DNA from: Candidatus Villigracilis proximus
Lineage (GTDB): Bacteria > Chloroflexota > Anaerolineae > Anaerolineales > Villigracilaceae
Length of the DNA stretch: 64,000 bases
Direction: 5' to 3'
NCBI GenBank assembly: GCA_016715195.1
Contig: JADKBB010000003.1
Span: 62,001-126,000, forward strand
Of this stretch, positions 9,085 to 17,695 are shown in pieces. Each line of letters opens with the position of its first letter. Position 1 is the stretch's first letter. A model generated the notes under the pieces. That model did no database searches and had not been told where the DNA came from. It saw only the letters and a list, made by a program, of their open reading frames with translations. A program made the translations under genes and the position numbers.

Positions 9085-9465
9085 ATGACAAAATTTATTA
9101 TTCGTTGGGCGATCAACGCGGTCGCTTTGTATGTGGCAGTTCTGGTTGTGCCGGGCATTGCATTACGCGGCACCTGGGTTGATGTCTTATGGCTGGCACT
9201 CATCTTTGGCTTGTTGAACGCGCTTGTGCGTCCATTACTAAAATTTCTCACCTGCCCTTTGATCATCCTCACCCTGGGGTTATTCACCCTCGTCATCAAC
9301 ACGGGTATGCTGATGCTCACCAGCAAGATCGGACAGTCGCTCGGCTTCGGCCTCAGTGTAGACGGCTTCTGGCAGGCGTTGTTGGGAAGCCTGGTCATCA
9401 GCCTGGTCAGCGTGGTGATGAGCATCATCTTCCGCGATGAGTTAAAGGGTAGAAAAAGAGAATAA
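9085..9465 (+). CDS. YvlD-type / phage-holin-superfamily IV four-helix membrane protein
   Basis: 126 residues with four hydrophobic helices. The conserved LIFGLLNALVRPLLKFLTCPLIILTLGL region, read as consecutive motifs, is typical of the PF04020 family (YvlD-like). Despite the holin superfamily name, there are no phage genes nearby and family members are ordinary chromosomal envelope-stress proteins. AAAGGAG precedes the ATG. A strong terminator follows directly. Confidence 0.88.
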   Translation: MTKFIIRWAINAVALYVAVLVVPGIALRGTWVDVLWLALIFGLLNALVRPLLKFLTCPLIILTLGLFTLVINTGMLMLTSKIGQSLGFGLSVDGFWQALLGSLVISLVSVVMSIIFRDELKGRKRE

Positions 9466-9481
9466 AAAAGATAAAAGATAA

Positions 9482-9520
9482 AAGAGGTTTGGCATTATAA
9501 TTTGCCAAACCTCTTTTATT
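9482..9520 (+). terminator. Intrinsic terminator
   Basis: Stem AAGAGGTTTGGCA with its complement TGCCAAACCTCTT (minor offsets) and an A/T loop, ending in TTTT. Ends the GNAT-YvlD unit. Confidence 0.85.
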
Positions 9521-9655
9521 GCTGATAACATTTAATATGCAACGCCAATTAATTTTGTATTACAAAAATCAGGCGGGAGATAAATGCGGGCAATAAAAAA
9601 ACCGGTCCGTTGACGATAAAGAAAACACCATCCCAATTCAAAGTGAGGAGTATTA

Positions 9656-9949
9656 ATGGATAAAGTTTTTGCGCTCATCACATTACTACTCTGTAGTTAT
9701 CTCCTCTTGCACATCATCAAACCATCAGGAATCGTTGAAGCCGTGCTGGCTTTTTTTTGCATTTCCAGCGCGTGTATCATTGCATGGGGATATGCACTTT
9801 CCGCCCTCAATCACTTAAGTAACCTATCCTTTTGGGGCGGCATCGGTGCAGTCAGTGCCGCCGCCATCTTTCTCATTGCACTCTTTTTGAAGGTTGACCT
9901 CACCTCATTCCACAGACGTCCATTATTTCCTCAACTTCAAAGCTTATAA
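9656..9949 (+). CDS. Small membrane protein, about three transmembrane helices
   Basis: 97 residues with three hydrophobic helices (about 5-20, 28-50, 58-80) and a basic C-terminal tail. GAGGAG lies upstream of the ATG. It is 26 bases before the glycosyltransferase gene and is likely co-transcribed with it. The sequence resembles the first helices of large polytopic glycosyltransferases, so it could be an accessory subunit or the remnant N-terminus of a longer protein. I do not recognise a named family. Confidence 0.65.
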   Translation: MDKVFALITLLLCSYLLLHIIKPSGIVEAVLAFFCISSACIIAWGYALSALNHLSNLSFWGGIGAVSAAAIFLIALFLKVDLTSFHRRPLFPQLQSL

Positions 9950-9975
9950 AAACCAGCGTTGAAGAGGATAACACC

Positions 9976-11584
9976 ATGAAAAATAATTCACTCTGGTCAA
10001 AAATCTTACATCAACCGGCTGCCTCCACCGGGCCGTATCTTCTGTTCTTTCTGATTCTGGCAATTGGTGTCACAGCCCGTTTATGGGATTTTCGCAGCCT
10101 GCCGCCGGGCTTAAATCCAGACGAAGCATCCATCGGTGTTGAAGCATATTATTTATACACCTACGGAATAGACCGATATGGATTGTCATATCCGGTTCAT
10201 CTAATTTCATGGGGCAGCGGACAAAATGCACTTTATGCGTATCTCATCCTGCCGCTGGTTGCATTAAAGGGATTAAACCCCATGTCAATCAGAATCCCCA
10301 TGCTTCTTGCAGGTATTCTATCCATTCCGCTTATGTATTTCGCGGGCAAAAAGTTATTTGGAGAAAAATTTGGCCTGCTCGCCATGTTCCTGATTGCAAT
10401 TTCGCCCTGGCATATTGTCAACTCGCGTTGGGCTGTTGAATCGAATATTCTTCCGTTCGTATTTCTGGCAGGCTTCACACTTTTTCTTTATTCAAATCAA
10501 AAAAATCATGGCTTCCTGTTTGCAAGCATGTTCTTTGCCGCATCCCTATATGCGTATGGGACAGCTTATGTGGGCGTGCCCATTTTCCTGCTGCTCACAC
10601 TTCCTGTTTTGATCTACACAAAGCAGATCACCATCAAACAGGCAATCACAGGGCTGAGTGTTTTTTTCATACTCATCCTTCCCATTGTATTATTTATTAT
10701 CGTCAATACATTCCAGCTTAATCCAATTCATATTGGGCCAGTCACAATTCCGCGCCTGCCGGTGCAGGCGCGCTATGAAGCGATGGCGGCTGTCTTCGGC
10801 AATTCCCCGCTGCGCACGATGATGGAAAACATCAGCATCATGTTGAAACTACTTTGGAAGCAAGAGGATGCCTTTCCCTGGAATTACGTCAAACCATTTG
10901 GTTATTTTTATACAATTACATTCCCTTTTGCCTTGATCGGTCTCTTTTTGACAATCCCTCTAAAATCAAGCGGTGAAAAGAAAAGCAGACAGTGGTTTGT
11001 TCTAGCCTGGATGATCGCATCAATTGCGATCGGAACGATTCATCCAACAAATCTAACTCGCCTTAATTTTATATTCACGCCCATCCTATTTTGCATCGCA
11101 CTCTTCATCCTGGAATTAGACAAGCGCATAAAATATTCCCTGACCACTTCAGTTCTGGCATTATCCATTGGATTTGTGCTATTCACTCAGGCATATCATG
11201 GAGAGGAATATCAAAAACGGGCAAGCGCTGTATTTAACTCGGGGATCATTCCCGCCATAGAATTCGCAACCGAAAAAAGCAAGTCCTCGATCTGTTTCAC
11301 TGAATCAACATACGTTTATTACATCTATGTCTTATTCACCCAAAAATGCATCCATCAGAATTTACCAACCATATCGAATGGCTATACCTGATTACTCCAA
11401 CAACCCAACTGACCCGGCAAGAACTCCGCGCAAAATTGGACGGTATCATTTCCGGCTTGCAGATTGCAGCGAAGACCCCGATGCGGCATATATTCTGCTA
11501 TTAAAAGAATCTCCACCCATTGAGAACATTAAATACAAATTCAAAAAATTTGATAAGTATATTGTCTATCTGCCAAAGCCATAA
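9976..11584 (+). CDS. GT39/ArnT-like membrane glycosyltransferase, frameshifted near the C-terminus
   Basis: About 535 residues when the two frames are joined. The N-terminal loop GLNPDEASIGVEAYYL holds the Asp-Glu pair that is the catalytic signature of GT-C enzymes of the PMT/ArnT group, which transfer a sugar from a polyprenyl-phosphate donor. Roughly eleven hydrophobic helices follow. The first frame stops at 11391. The characteristic C-terminal periplasmic ending (IGRYHFRLADCSED, AAYILLLKE, KYIVYLPKP) continues in the +1 frame to 11584, so about one extra base lies between roughly 11340 and 11391. The break is probably an assembly error, but a real truncation cannot be excluded. Acceptor unknown (lipid or protein). 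Confidence 0.8.
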
Positions 11585-11589
11585 CCATG

Positions 11590-13608
11590 CTAATAAATAT
11601 AGGGAGCGGAAGTTTCCATGATCGTATGGATCAGCGCAGCGTTGTTCAGCATTAACAACGCCAGAAAAGCAATCAAAAGGATTTGAAACCATTTATACGC
11701 AAACAGATTCTTCCACGAGATCCCCAGCAACAAGACAACGGCATACGTCCAGTTTGGAGAATAGAGGAATAACTCCTTGCCATATCTGAGATGAAGCAGC
11801 AGATTAAATGCGACACATCCCAACAAGGAAAGAGTCAAACGTATGTTTTGCGACTTGAAATCCTTCACAAAGAAAATCGCGGCGACGGCCAGCAGCGCAG
11901 CCCAAACCCATCCAGTGACAGATTGCAGCGGCGTGCTGTACTCGCTGATCGTGTTATCTTCAGCACGATAGAATCTGAATTGCGTAAAAGGGATGTCTTT
12001 ATAGGAAAGAAGCGGGCTTGGCGCAGCGATATTATTAAACAAAAATGCGCGAACAAGTGCCTGCCCACGATTAAGGGAAACCACACGCACATTTTGTTCT
12101 TCAGCCAAAAAACTAGATGGAACAAAAAAATACGGATTGGCATTTGGGTAAAACAGGTTACTGACCAATGTCAACGAGATCACCAGCATCACAACCCCAA
12201 CCCCATACTTAAAAACAAACTTGAAATTTGGTCTTGCGCCAAACAAAGCGATCACAGTCTGCGCAAAATTTGTGAGCGTGATTCCCATCGTCACAACACC
12301 CACCGAAACCAGCAAAGGCAAAGAGACATTCCCTTTTTGCATCAGCACAAAAAAGAATAGCGTCGCGACCGCTAAAAAAATATAGGTTTCAATCAACGAA
12401 CCAAATATCAAATGCGAAGTTGAGATACCCAGTAGAAACGCCATGATCAAAGCGGCTGTCCTGTTTTGAAGCACATCCTTCATAAATATCCATGCCAGAA
12501 AAACACAGACGGCCCCCGCAAATGCAGTCAGTGCAATCGCGGCAAAATACATATTGCCATTTAGAAAAACTGAAAGCAAGGTGACACCCGGTTTGAGGAT
12601 CAATAACGCAAGAGGATGAACCGAACGCCAGTAAAAATCCTGCCAGAAATCTGTTGTCAACCGGTAACGCCAGATAAAGCCATCTGCATCAAAGAAAATA
12701 TCATCCACATCAAAACCGGTAAAATTTAAGATGGAGCCGATCAAAAAATATAATCCAAAAAACAGGGAAGAGAGAATCAACCCTGATACATTCCCGCGGA
12801 CAAAGCTGGCAATTTTATTTTGAAAAAGAAAACGATTTAAAACGGGCTCCTGCAAACGATACAAAGTCCATGCCAGCCAGGGTAGGGAAACCAAACCGGC
12901 GAGAAGAAACAAAAAAATCCCATTCCCTTCAAGTAAAAAAAGATTCATATTAAATAATTTCGGAAACTGCCAACCCATTTTGAATATCATCCCCTGAAAA
13001 ACAAACAGCAAAACAGCCAAAGATAAAAACACCCAAAAAGAACCGGCATCTTTTTGCATGGAACGTTTCGCCCGATCAACAAGGTAATAAAAAATCACAC
13101 CAAATATCAATTGAAAAAACACGGCTATTAGAGCGACCTTATAATAACCGGCATAAAAGCCATCAAGAAAACCTATCACGAAAAAAGATGTGACTCCGGC
13201 AAGCAGCCAGCTCAACAACAAATGAAAATGTTCCTTCGCTCCAATTTTTTCCTGAAGAAAAGGCACTGCCGGAAAGATCAACGCTAAAAAAATCGAGGTC
13301 AACGAAACTACGTTTACAACCAACTGCCACGGAGAAAAAAATCGCATCGAAACACTTGCAATCATCGCCGCAAAAAAAGCCAGCCCAAACATCAGCGGCA
13401 GCGAAGAAATCTCCACCCGTTTTATTTTATTGAGCAGAGAATAGACGATGAAAATTAGTGCAAAAGCAGGAACAGCCACAAGGGAAAATTTATCCAACAG
13501 GGTGTATGCCTGATCGCTAAAATATGGAAACGCAAAGGCAAAGGCAAATGACGATCCAATCAAAACACTTGCGGCAACCCTGAAGATAATGGACAAAGAA
13601 AATTTCAT
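11590..13608 (-). CDS. Large polytopic membrane protein, GT-C-like, paralogue of the next gene
   Basis: 672 residues with about 16 hydrophobic segments. Its C-terminal two-thirds align by eye with the protein at 13756-15309: shared blocks are AGAxCVFxAWxFxK, FGSxIETYIFxAxA, GITLTNFxQ and a late YSPxWxYA. A lumenal DVDDIFFDADGFIWR loop supplies acidic residues after the first helix of the shared part, as expected for GT-C glycosyltransferases. The first 200 residues are an extra helical bundle. AAGGA lies upstream of the ATG. It converges with the GT39 gene with only five bases between. Function as a lipid-linked sugar transferase is inference. Confidence 0.75.
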   Translation of the reverse strand: MKFSLSIIFRVAASVLIGSSFAFAFAFPYFSDQAYTLLDKFSLVAVPAFALIFIVYSLLNKIKRVEISSLPLMFGLAFFAAMIASVSMRFFSPWQLVVNVVSLTSIFLALIFPAVPFLQEKIGAKEHFHLLLSWLLAGVTSFFVIGFLDGFYAGYYKVALIAVFFQLIFGVIFYYLVDRAKRSMQKDAGSFWVFLSLAVLLFVFQGMIFKMGWQFPKLFNMNLFLLEGNGIFLFLLAGLVSLPWLAWTLYRLQEPVLNRFLFQNKIASFVRGNVSGLILSSLFFGLYFLIGSILNFTGFDVDDIFFDADGFIWRYRLTTDFWQDFYWRSVHPLALLILKPGVTLLSVFLNGNMYFAAIALTAFAGAVCVFLAWIFMKDVLQNRTAALIMAFLLGISTSHLIFGSLIETYIFLAVATLFFFVLMQKGNVSLPLLVSVGVVTMGITLTNFAQTVIALFGARPNFKFVFKYGVGVVMLVISLTLVSNLFYPNANPYFFVPSSFLAEEQNVRVVSLNRGQALVRAFLFNNIAAPSPLLSYKDIPFTQFRFYRAEDNTISEYSTPLQSVTGWVWAALLAVAAIFFVKDFKSQNIRLTLSLLGCVAFNLLLHLRYGKELFLYSPNWTYAVVLLLGISWKNLFAYKWFQILLIAFLALLMLNNAALIHTIMETSAPYIY

Positions 13609-13755
13609 GGAATCATTCCTTGTGGTGCAGAAAATCTCTACTTAATGAATTTCAAAGCTGAAACATTTTACGCGGCGAACAGCCCGCATCAAACCGACGG
13701 GGAAACTGCTTCGTCATCCCAAACATTCGCGGCGCGAAGGGGATGCGCATCCACA

Positions 13756-15309
13756 TCAGCCACCCTGACCGATAAACGGTGATACCGTTTCAAAGACAAA
13801 CTGAAAGAACTGAAACTGGTTATATGCAAGCAGAATTAAGAACACAAGCAAACCGCCTTGAAATAAACGATACCTGGCCAGCGGCGCAAGGGAAAATGCG
13901 ACAAAGAAGATCAGTGCATACGCCCAGTCTGGTGAGTATAAAAATGGTTCATAACCATAGTTAAGATGCAGCGCAAAATTAAACAGGACACTTAATGCAA
14001 AGGCAAACGTAATATCCACTTTGCGGGTGCGAATGAGGTTCCGCAAAAAGAATATACCCGCCGTTAAAAGCAGGGCTGCCCAAGCCATGACCAGAAGATT
14101 TCCAAGCCCATTATAGGAACTGTAGGAAAATACTTCAGGCGCGATCTTGAAAAAATTAAAACGCGGAAAAACGCCGCCCACCTCCCGGCCAAACACATAA
14201 GGCTGCGGAGCAATGACTGTGTACAGCAAAACCGTGCGAACCAGCAAAAGGACACGCCCAATGGCTCTCCAGGCCGGCTGCTGAAAAATGGAAAAGGCAA
14301 ACTCCTCTTCAGCTTGCGCATCGGAAAGCAGAAAAAACAATTTAGCAGATGGATACCAGGCCGCATGGATCAGGCTGAGCAAAATACCAAAAGAAAGCGT
14401 CAATGCACCAAAACGAAAAATATCCTTTATCAAGCCGCCAAAATCCCTCCAGGAACGGGGAGTGGAACGGGAAAATAAAGAGACAACAAAACCAATAAAG
14501 TTTTGAACAAAATTGGTCAGTGTGATGCCAAAGGTGAGCAGGCTTATTCCCACCAAATAACCGGATGAAGAATCTTTTTGAGATTGAAGCACAAGAACAA
14601 AGCCGATCAGCGCCGCGGCAGAAAAGATATAAGTTTCGATGACTGAGCCAAAGAAAATATGCGCGGTACACAAGCCAAGCAGGGAAGCGATCAACAAGGC
14701 ATATATGGGTTCATGAAATTGCCGCTTCACGAACAGCCACGCCATAAAAACACATAACGCGCCCGCCAGCGTATTGATCAAAATGGATGAAAGCCCATAA
14801 TTGCGGGTCACTACATTAAACAGCCAGCCAAGCGGACGGAAGATAAAGTAGGCAAATGGATGCGGTCCGCGCATTTCGAGGTGATCGCCATCCGGCGCAG
14901 AGATACGCTGCATCCATGAGTAATTATCAGCATCCAGGTAGTTATCCACGGTGTCTATGGTTGGGGAGTTAAGTTTTAAACCAATAAAAGTATAGAGGGC
15001 GAAAAAGATCAACGCGAGCAATATACCCGGCAGATTCTCCCGTAAAAAAGACAAGATTGAAACGCCGTTGAGTTTCTTGTTTACGCTAAGTAAAATATCC
15101 GAGTGGATTGACTTTGCAGTATTCCCCAAAAATGAAAAAAATAAATATCCCAGCGCGGCAGTTGAAAATGTAAGAAGAAGAACTTGATCCATCACCGGAC
15201 GATCACTTAAATTCAGAAAAAAGAAATTGAACGCGAAGGCGATTGTCAACGCAAACAGGGTGGTGAGGAAAAGTCTACGGGTCAGATTCATTTTTGGCGT
15301 TTGTTTCAC
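13756..15309 (-). CDS. Polytopic membrane protein, GT-C-like, paralogue of 11590-13608
   Basis: 517 residues, about 12 hydrophobic helices. Shares with its neighbour the loop YLDADNYSWMQR (acidic, following the first shared helix), the FGSVIETYIF block, LTFGITLTNFVQ and YSPDWAYALIFF. It lacks the extra N-terminal helical bundle of the larger paralogue. The start is uncertain: GTG at 15309 or ATG at 15291; neither has a clear ribosome-binding site. The two genes probably arose by tandem duplication and sit next to a GT39-like gene, which suggests a shared role in surface glycan or lipid glycosylation. Confidence 0.75.
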   Translation of the reverse strand: MKQTPKMNLTRRLFLTTLFALTIAFAFNFFFLNLSDRPVMDQVLLLTFSTAALGYLFFSFLGNTAKSIHSDILLSVNKKLNGVSILSFLRENLPGILLALIFFALYTFIGLKLNSPTIDTVDNYLDADNYSWMQRISAPDGDHLEMRGPHPFAYFIFRPLGWLFNVVTRNYGLSSILINTLAGALCVFMAWLFVKRQFHEPIYALLIASLLGLCTAHIFFGSVIETYIFSAAALIGFVLVLQSQKDSSSGYLVGISLLTFGITLTNFVQNFIGFVVSLFSRSTPRSWRDFGGLIKDIFRFGALTLSFGILLSLIHAAWYPSAKLFFLLSDAQAEEEFAFSIFQQPAWRAIGRVLLLVRTVLLYTVIAPQPYVFGREVGGVFPRFNFFKIAPEVFSYSSYNGLGNLLVMAWAALLLTAGIFFLRNLIRTRKVDITFAFALSVLFNFALHLNYGYEPFLYSPDWAYALIFFVAFSLAPLARYRLFQGGLLVFLILLAYNQFQFFQFVFETVSPFIGQGG

Positions 15310-15399
15310 AAATGTACCACCACTGTCTGAATGAGAGTCTAAATTTTCACATTCACAATTCTGGCTGGGCGGCAGGAATACAGGATTCTATAACAGAGA

Positions 15400-15437
15400 C
15401 AGGCGTGAAATGTTGGGATACAACTTCTCACGCCTGC
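15400..15437. terminator. Hairpin with CAGGCGTGA arms
   Basis: Arms CAGGCGTGA and TCACGCCTG about 19 bases apart, between the stop of the 58-aa gene (15454) and the next minus-strand gene. There is no strong U-tract, so termination is likely but not certain. Confidence 0.45.
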
Positions 15438-15453
15438 GCTCTTAAAAATCGGA

Positions 15454-15630
15454 TTACTTTAAATTACGGACGAGTTCGAGGAATTCCGTCCATTCTTCTT
15501 CAAAAAAATGAACGGTGACGTTGTTCAGTTCAACATGATAGGTCACTTCGCCATCCGGCTCTTCCGCTTTCCAGGCGATGTAGTTTTCAGATTCTGCGAT
15601 TGTGGTGGTTTTGGGTTCGTTGTTACTCAT
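15454..15630 (-). CDS. 58-residue acidic small protein
   Basis: A complete frame of 58 residues, starting MSNNEPKTTTIAESENYIAW and ending LELVRNLK. AGGAG lies six bases before the ATG, a good ribosome-binding site. It is strongly acidic and has an even aromatic distribution and coding-like codon use. It is isolated between hairpins, upstream of the membrane proteins on the same strand. No family recognised. Confidence 0.6.
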   Translation of the reverse strand: MSNNEPKTTTIAESENYIAWKAEEPDGEVTYHVELNNVTVHFFEEEWTEFLELVRNLK

Positions 15631-15669
15631 GGGATTCTCCTAGGTTTGTATATGGCTGTATTTATTAAA

Positions 15670-15689
15670 GCGGGCGCTGGAGCGCCCGC
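15670..15689 (-). terminator. GC-rich hairpin downstream of the AI-2E family gene
   Basis: Perfect nine-base arms GCGGGCGCT/AGCGCCCGC with a two-base loop. On the minus strand it is followed by TTTAATAAATA, placed 25 bases after the stop of the permease gene. Confidence 0.6.
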
Positions 15690-15714
15690 CGCACTCACAA
15701 TGTAAAAGGGCCGG

Positions 15715-16947
15715 TCATGCCGTTTTTTTTCGTTTCAGTCCCAGGTTACGAAAGAAGCGGCGGATTGAAACGAGGAATCTTGATCCGGGTGGAGGTGGCT
15801 GTTGATGCTGTTCCTCTTCGGGCCAGGGATTTAAATCCAGCATTTTGCGCATGGTGTATTTCCATAAAAGCGCGGCAGTGGCGAGAATGGGAGCGGCAAC
15901 TACCACGCCGAGAATTCCAAATATGTTTGCGGCGATAATGGCGGCGACCAATACGGCAGCGGGGTGAACTTTTAGCGCGTCCGAAAGGATGCGCGGTGAA
16001 ACAATGTTGTCGAAGATCTGGTCAATAATGAGCGCGATGATCAGGACAAGTAATGAGTAGTAAAAAGGTGAAAGGTCAAATAATTTGTATACCTGAAAAT
16101 ATGTGACGAGGACAAGGATGATCCAGTTGACGGCTGGGCCAACATAGGGCACGAAGCGTGCAAGGCCGGCGAGGAAGGCGAGACTGATGGCGTAATGAAC
16201 GCCGAGGACTGTTAGTACGATGGAGTATACAATGACGGCCAGAAAGAAAATAATGATTTGTCCGCGCAGGAAGGCATTCCAGGTGCGGCCCAATTCACGG
16301 GAGAGGCGTTCGAAATCAAGGGTGTAGTTGGGAATATCAACGGTGATAATGCGGTCACGCAGGCCGCCGCTTTCGGCGAGCACAAAATATGAAACGAGGA
16401 TGACGAATAATGTCCAACCGAGAAAGTTGGCGGCTCCTCCGGCAACAGTGCTGACCAATGCGCCGGTGCGGCTTAATAATGGCTGCACCATGCCAAGCAC
16501 CTGACTGCTTACCGCGCTTAGATCGAGCGCGCTGAAATCAAATTTGAAGGGACCGAATTGATATACCTTGCCGGAGATGTTTGCGATGAGCTGCGGCAGG
16601 GTTGTGATGGCATCCTGTACGATGGTGACCAGACTTTGCACCTGCTGCACCAGCCCTACTCCACCGAGAGTGAGCAAGCCAAGTAAAAGGATGATCACAA
16701 TAAGATAGATCGTCGCGACGGATGCATTCCATGAAAAATGCAGTCTGCTCTGGAAAAAATCAGCGAGCGGATGAAATAGATAAGAGAGCACAAGTGCGAT
16801 CAATAAAGGTGTAATGACAAATTGGAATTTAACCAATAAGGCGCCAACGATCACGACAATGGTGAGTGCGACGACGAGTTTTGTGTTTGTGCCCCATGTT
16901 GGGGATGCTGAATTGTGGGATGGGGTCATATTTTTTTCCGTTTTCAT
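15715..16947 (-). CDS. AI-2E family transporter (PerM/TqsA type)
   Basis: 410 residues, about eight helices. The segment FQFVITPLLIALVLSYLFHPLADFF is split around the conserved first-helix Pro, and the later block LAGLARFVPYVGPAVNWI and SDALKVHPAAVLVAAIIAANIFG pattern (read in short pieces) are family hallmarks. The family exports small molecules or ions; only a few members handle autoinducer-2. A start at 17097 is in frame but would run through the terminator of the preceding gene, so ATG 16947 (AAGGATT upstream) is preferred; 16929 is a further alternative. The C-terminal tail is rich in Gln and Pro, then basic. Confidence 0.85.
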   Translation of the reverse strand: MKTEKNMTPSHNSASPTWGTNTKLVVALTIVVIVGALLVKFQFVITPLLIALVLSYLFHPLADFFQSRLHFSWNASVATIYLIVIILLLGLLTLGGVGLVQQVQSLVTIVQDAITTLPQLIANISGKVYQFGPFKFDFSALDLSAVSSQVLGMVQPLLSRTGALVSTVAGGAANFLGWTLFVILVSYFVLAESGGLRDRIITVDIPNYTLDFERLSRELGRTWNAFLRGQIIIFFLAVIVYSIVLTVLGVHYAISLAFLAGLARFVPYVGPAVNWIILVLVTYFQVYKLFDLSPFYYSLLVLIIALIIDQIFDNIVSPRILSDALKVHPAAVLVAAIIAANIFGILGVVVAAPILATAALLWKYTMRKMLDLNPWPEEEQHQQPPPPGSRFLVSIRRFFRNLGLKRKKTA

Positions 16948-17003
16948 GCAAAGAATCCTTAAATCGATTCTATCAAAGATAAGTGATTTTACAACATTAA
17001 ACA

Positions 17004-17035
17004 AAAAACCTGCGAGTTTGGCTCGCAGGTTTTTG
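17004..17035 (-). terminator. Intrinsic terminator of the FHA gene
   Basis: Arms AAAACCTGCGAG and CTCGCAGGTTTT with a 5-base loop. On the minus strand it ends in a run of U, 13 bases after the FHA stop codon. Confidence 0.9.
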
Positions 17036-17047
17036 AGCATTGATTTA

Positions 17048-17623
17048 CTAACAACCCGAAATAAAGGGGAAGAAAGTACACCAGCGGTAGGTGGCATCTA
17101 TCCACCAGAAGAAACTGATGCACATGCAAAGAAACAGAAGAATAGCGACGCCAATAAAGATAGGGGTCATATTGGTCTTTTTCGCAGGAGCCGGTGTGGA
17201 GTAGGCTGGAGTGGCAGCAGGGTTGACATACACTTGCTGCTGGGGCGCAGGTTGTGCGGCGACAGGCGGCGGAGTGACGCGGGCAGACCTGCGCGGTGCG
17301 GCCATGGTTGCGCCGGGATCCATATTGATCGCATCATACATCAACACAATCTGCTCACCCAAAGAGACGACATCTCCAGGTTTGAGAACGACAGGACCCG
17401 CAAGACGTTGACCGTTTACAAAGGTGCCATTAGTGGAGCCGAGATCTTCCAGCACATACTTGCCGCCTTGAAATGAAAGGCGCGAATGTTTACGAGAGAC
17501 TTCTGCATCGTTAATGGCAACGCCATTGGAGGCATCACGCCCAATGGTGAGTTGGTCTCCTTCAAGAGGATAGGTCACACCCGGCGTTGGGCCTGACCGC
17601 ATTACGAATTGAAACTGAGACAT
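17048..17623 (-). CDS. FHA-domain protein with C-terminal transmembrane anchor
   Basis: 191 residues. The FHA domain spans about 20-95: LTIGRDASNGVAI, SRKHSRLSF and GSTNGTFVNGQRL are the phosphothreonine-binding loops. A Pro/Ala/Gln-rich linker (about 110-150) leads to one transmembrane helix (about 152-173), leaving a very short extracellular tail. The FHA domain thus sits in the cytoplasm at the membrane and would bind pThr proteins. Ser/Thr kinases are natural partners; one is encoded at 56.3 kb. The gene lies 72 bases after the histidine kinase gene on the same strand. Confidence 0.92.
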   Translation of the reverse strand: MSQFQFVMRSGPTPGVTYPLEGDQLTIGRDASNGVAINDAEVSRKHSRLSFQGGKYVLEDLGSTNGTFVNGQRLAGPVVLKPGDVVSLGEQIVLMYDAINMDPGATMAAPRRSARVTPPPVAAQPAPQQQVYVNPAATPAYSTPAPAKKTNMTPIFIGVAILLFLCMCISFFWWIDATYRWCTFFPFISGC

Positions 17624-17695
17624 CTTCTTCCTCCAAAGATACGATAATTAATGATGATTTTGACTAGTGTACAGTTGACAGGCGAAAAAGTCAAT

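Noticed and set aside
9085..9465. Phage holin, hence a prophage
   Set aside because: The protein is a YvlD-type PF04020 member. There are no capsid, tail, integrase or lysis genes in the window.
16948..17097. N-terminal extension of the AI-2E family permease to 17097
   Set aside because: It would cover the intrinsic terminator of the FHA gene and has no membrane or conserved residues.
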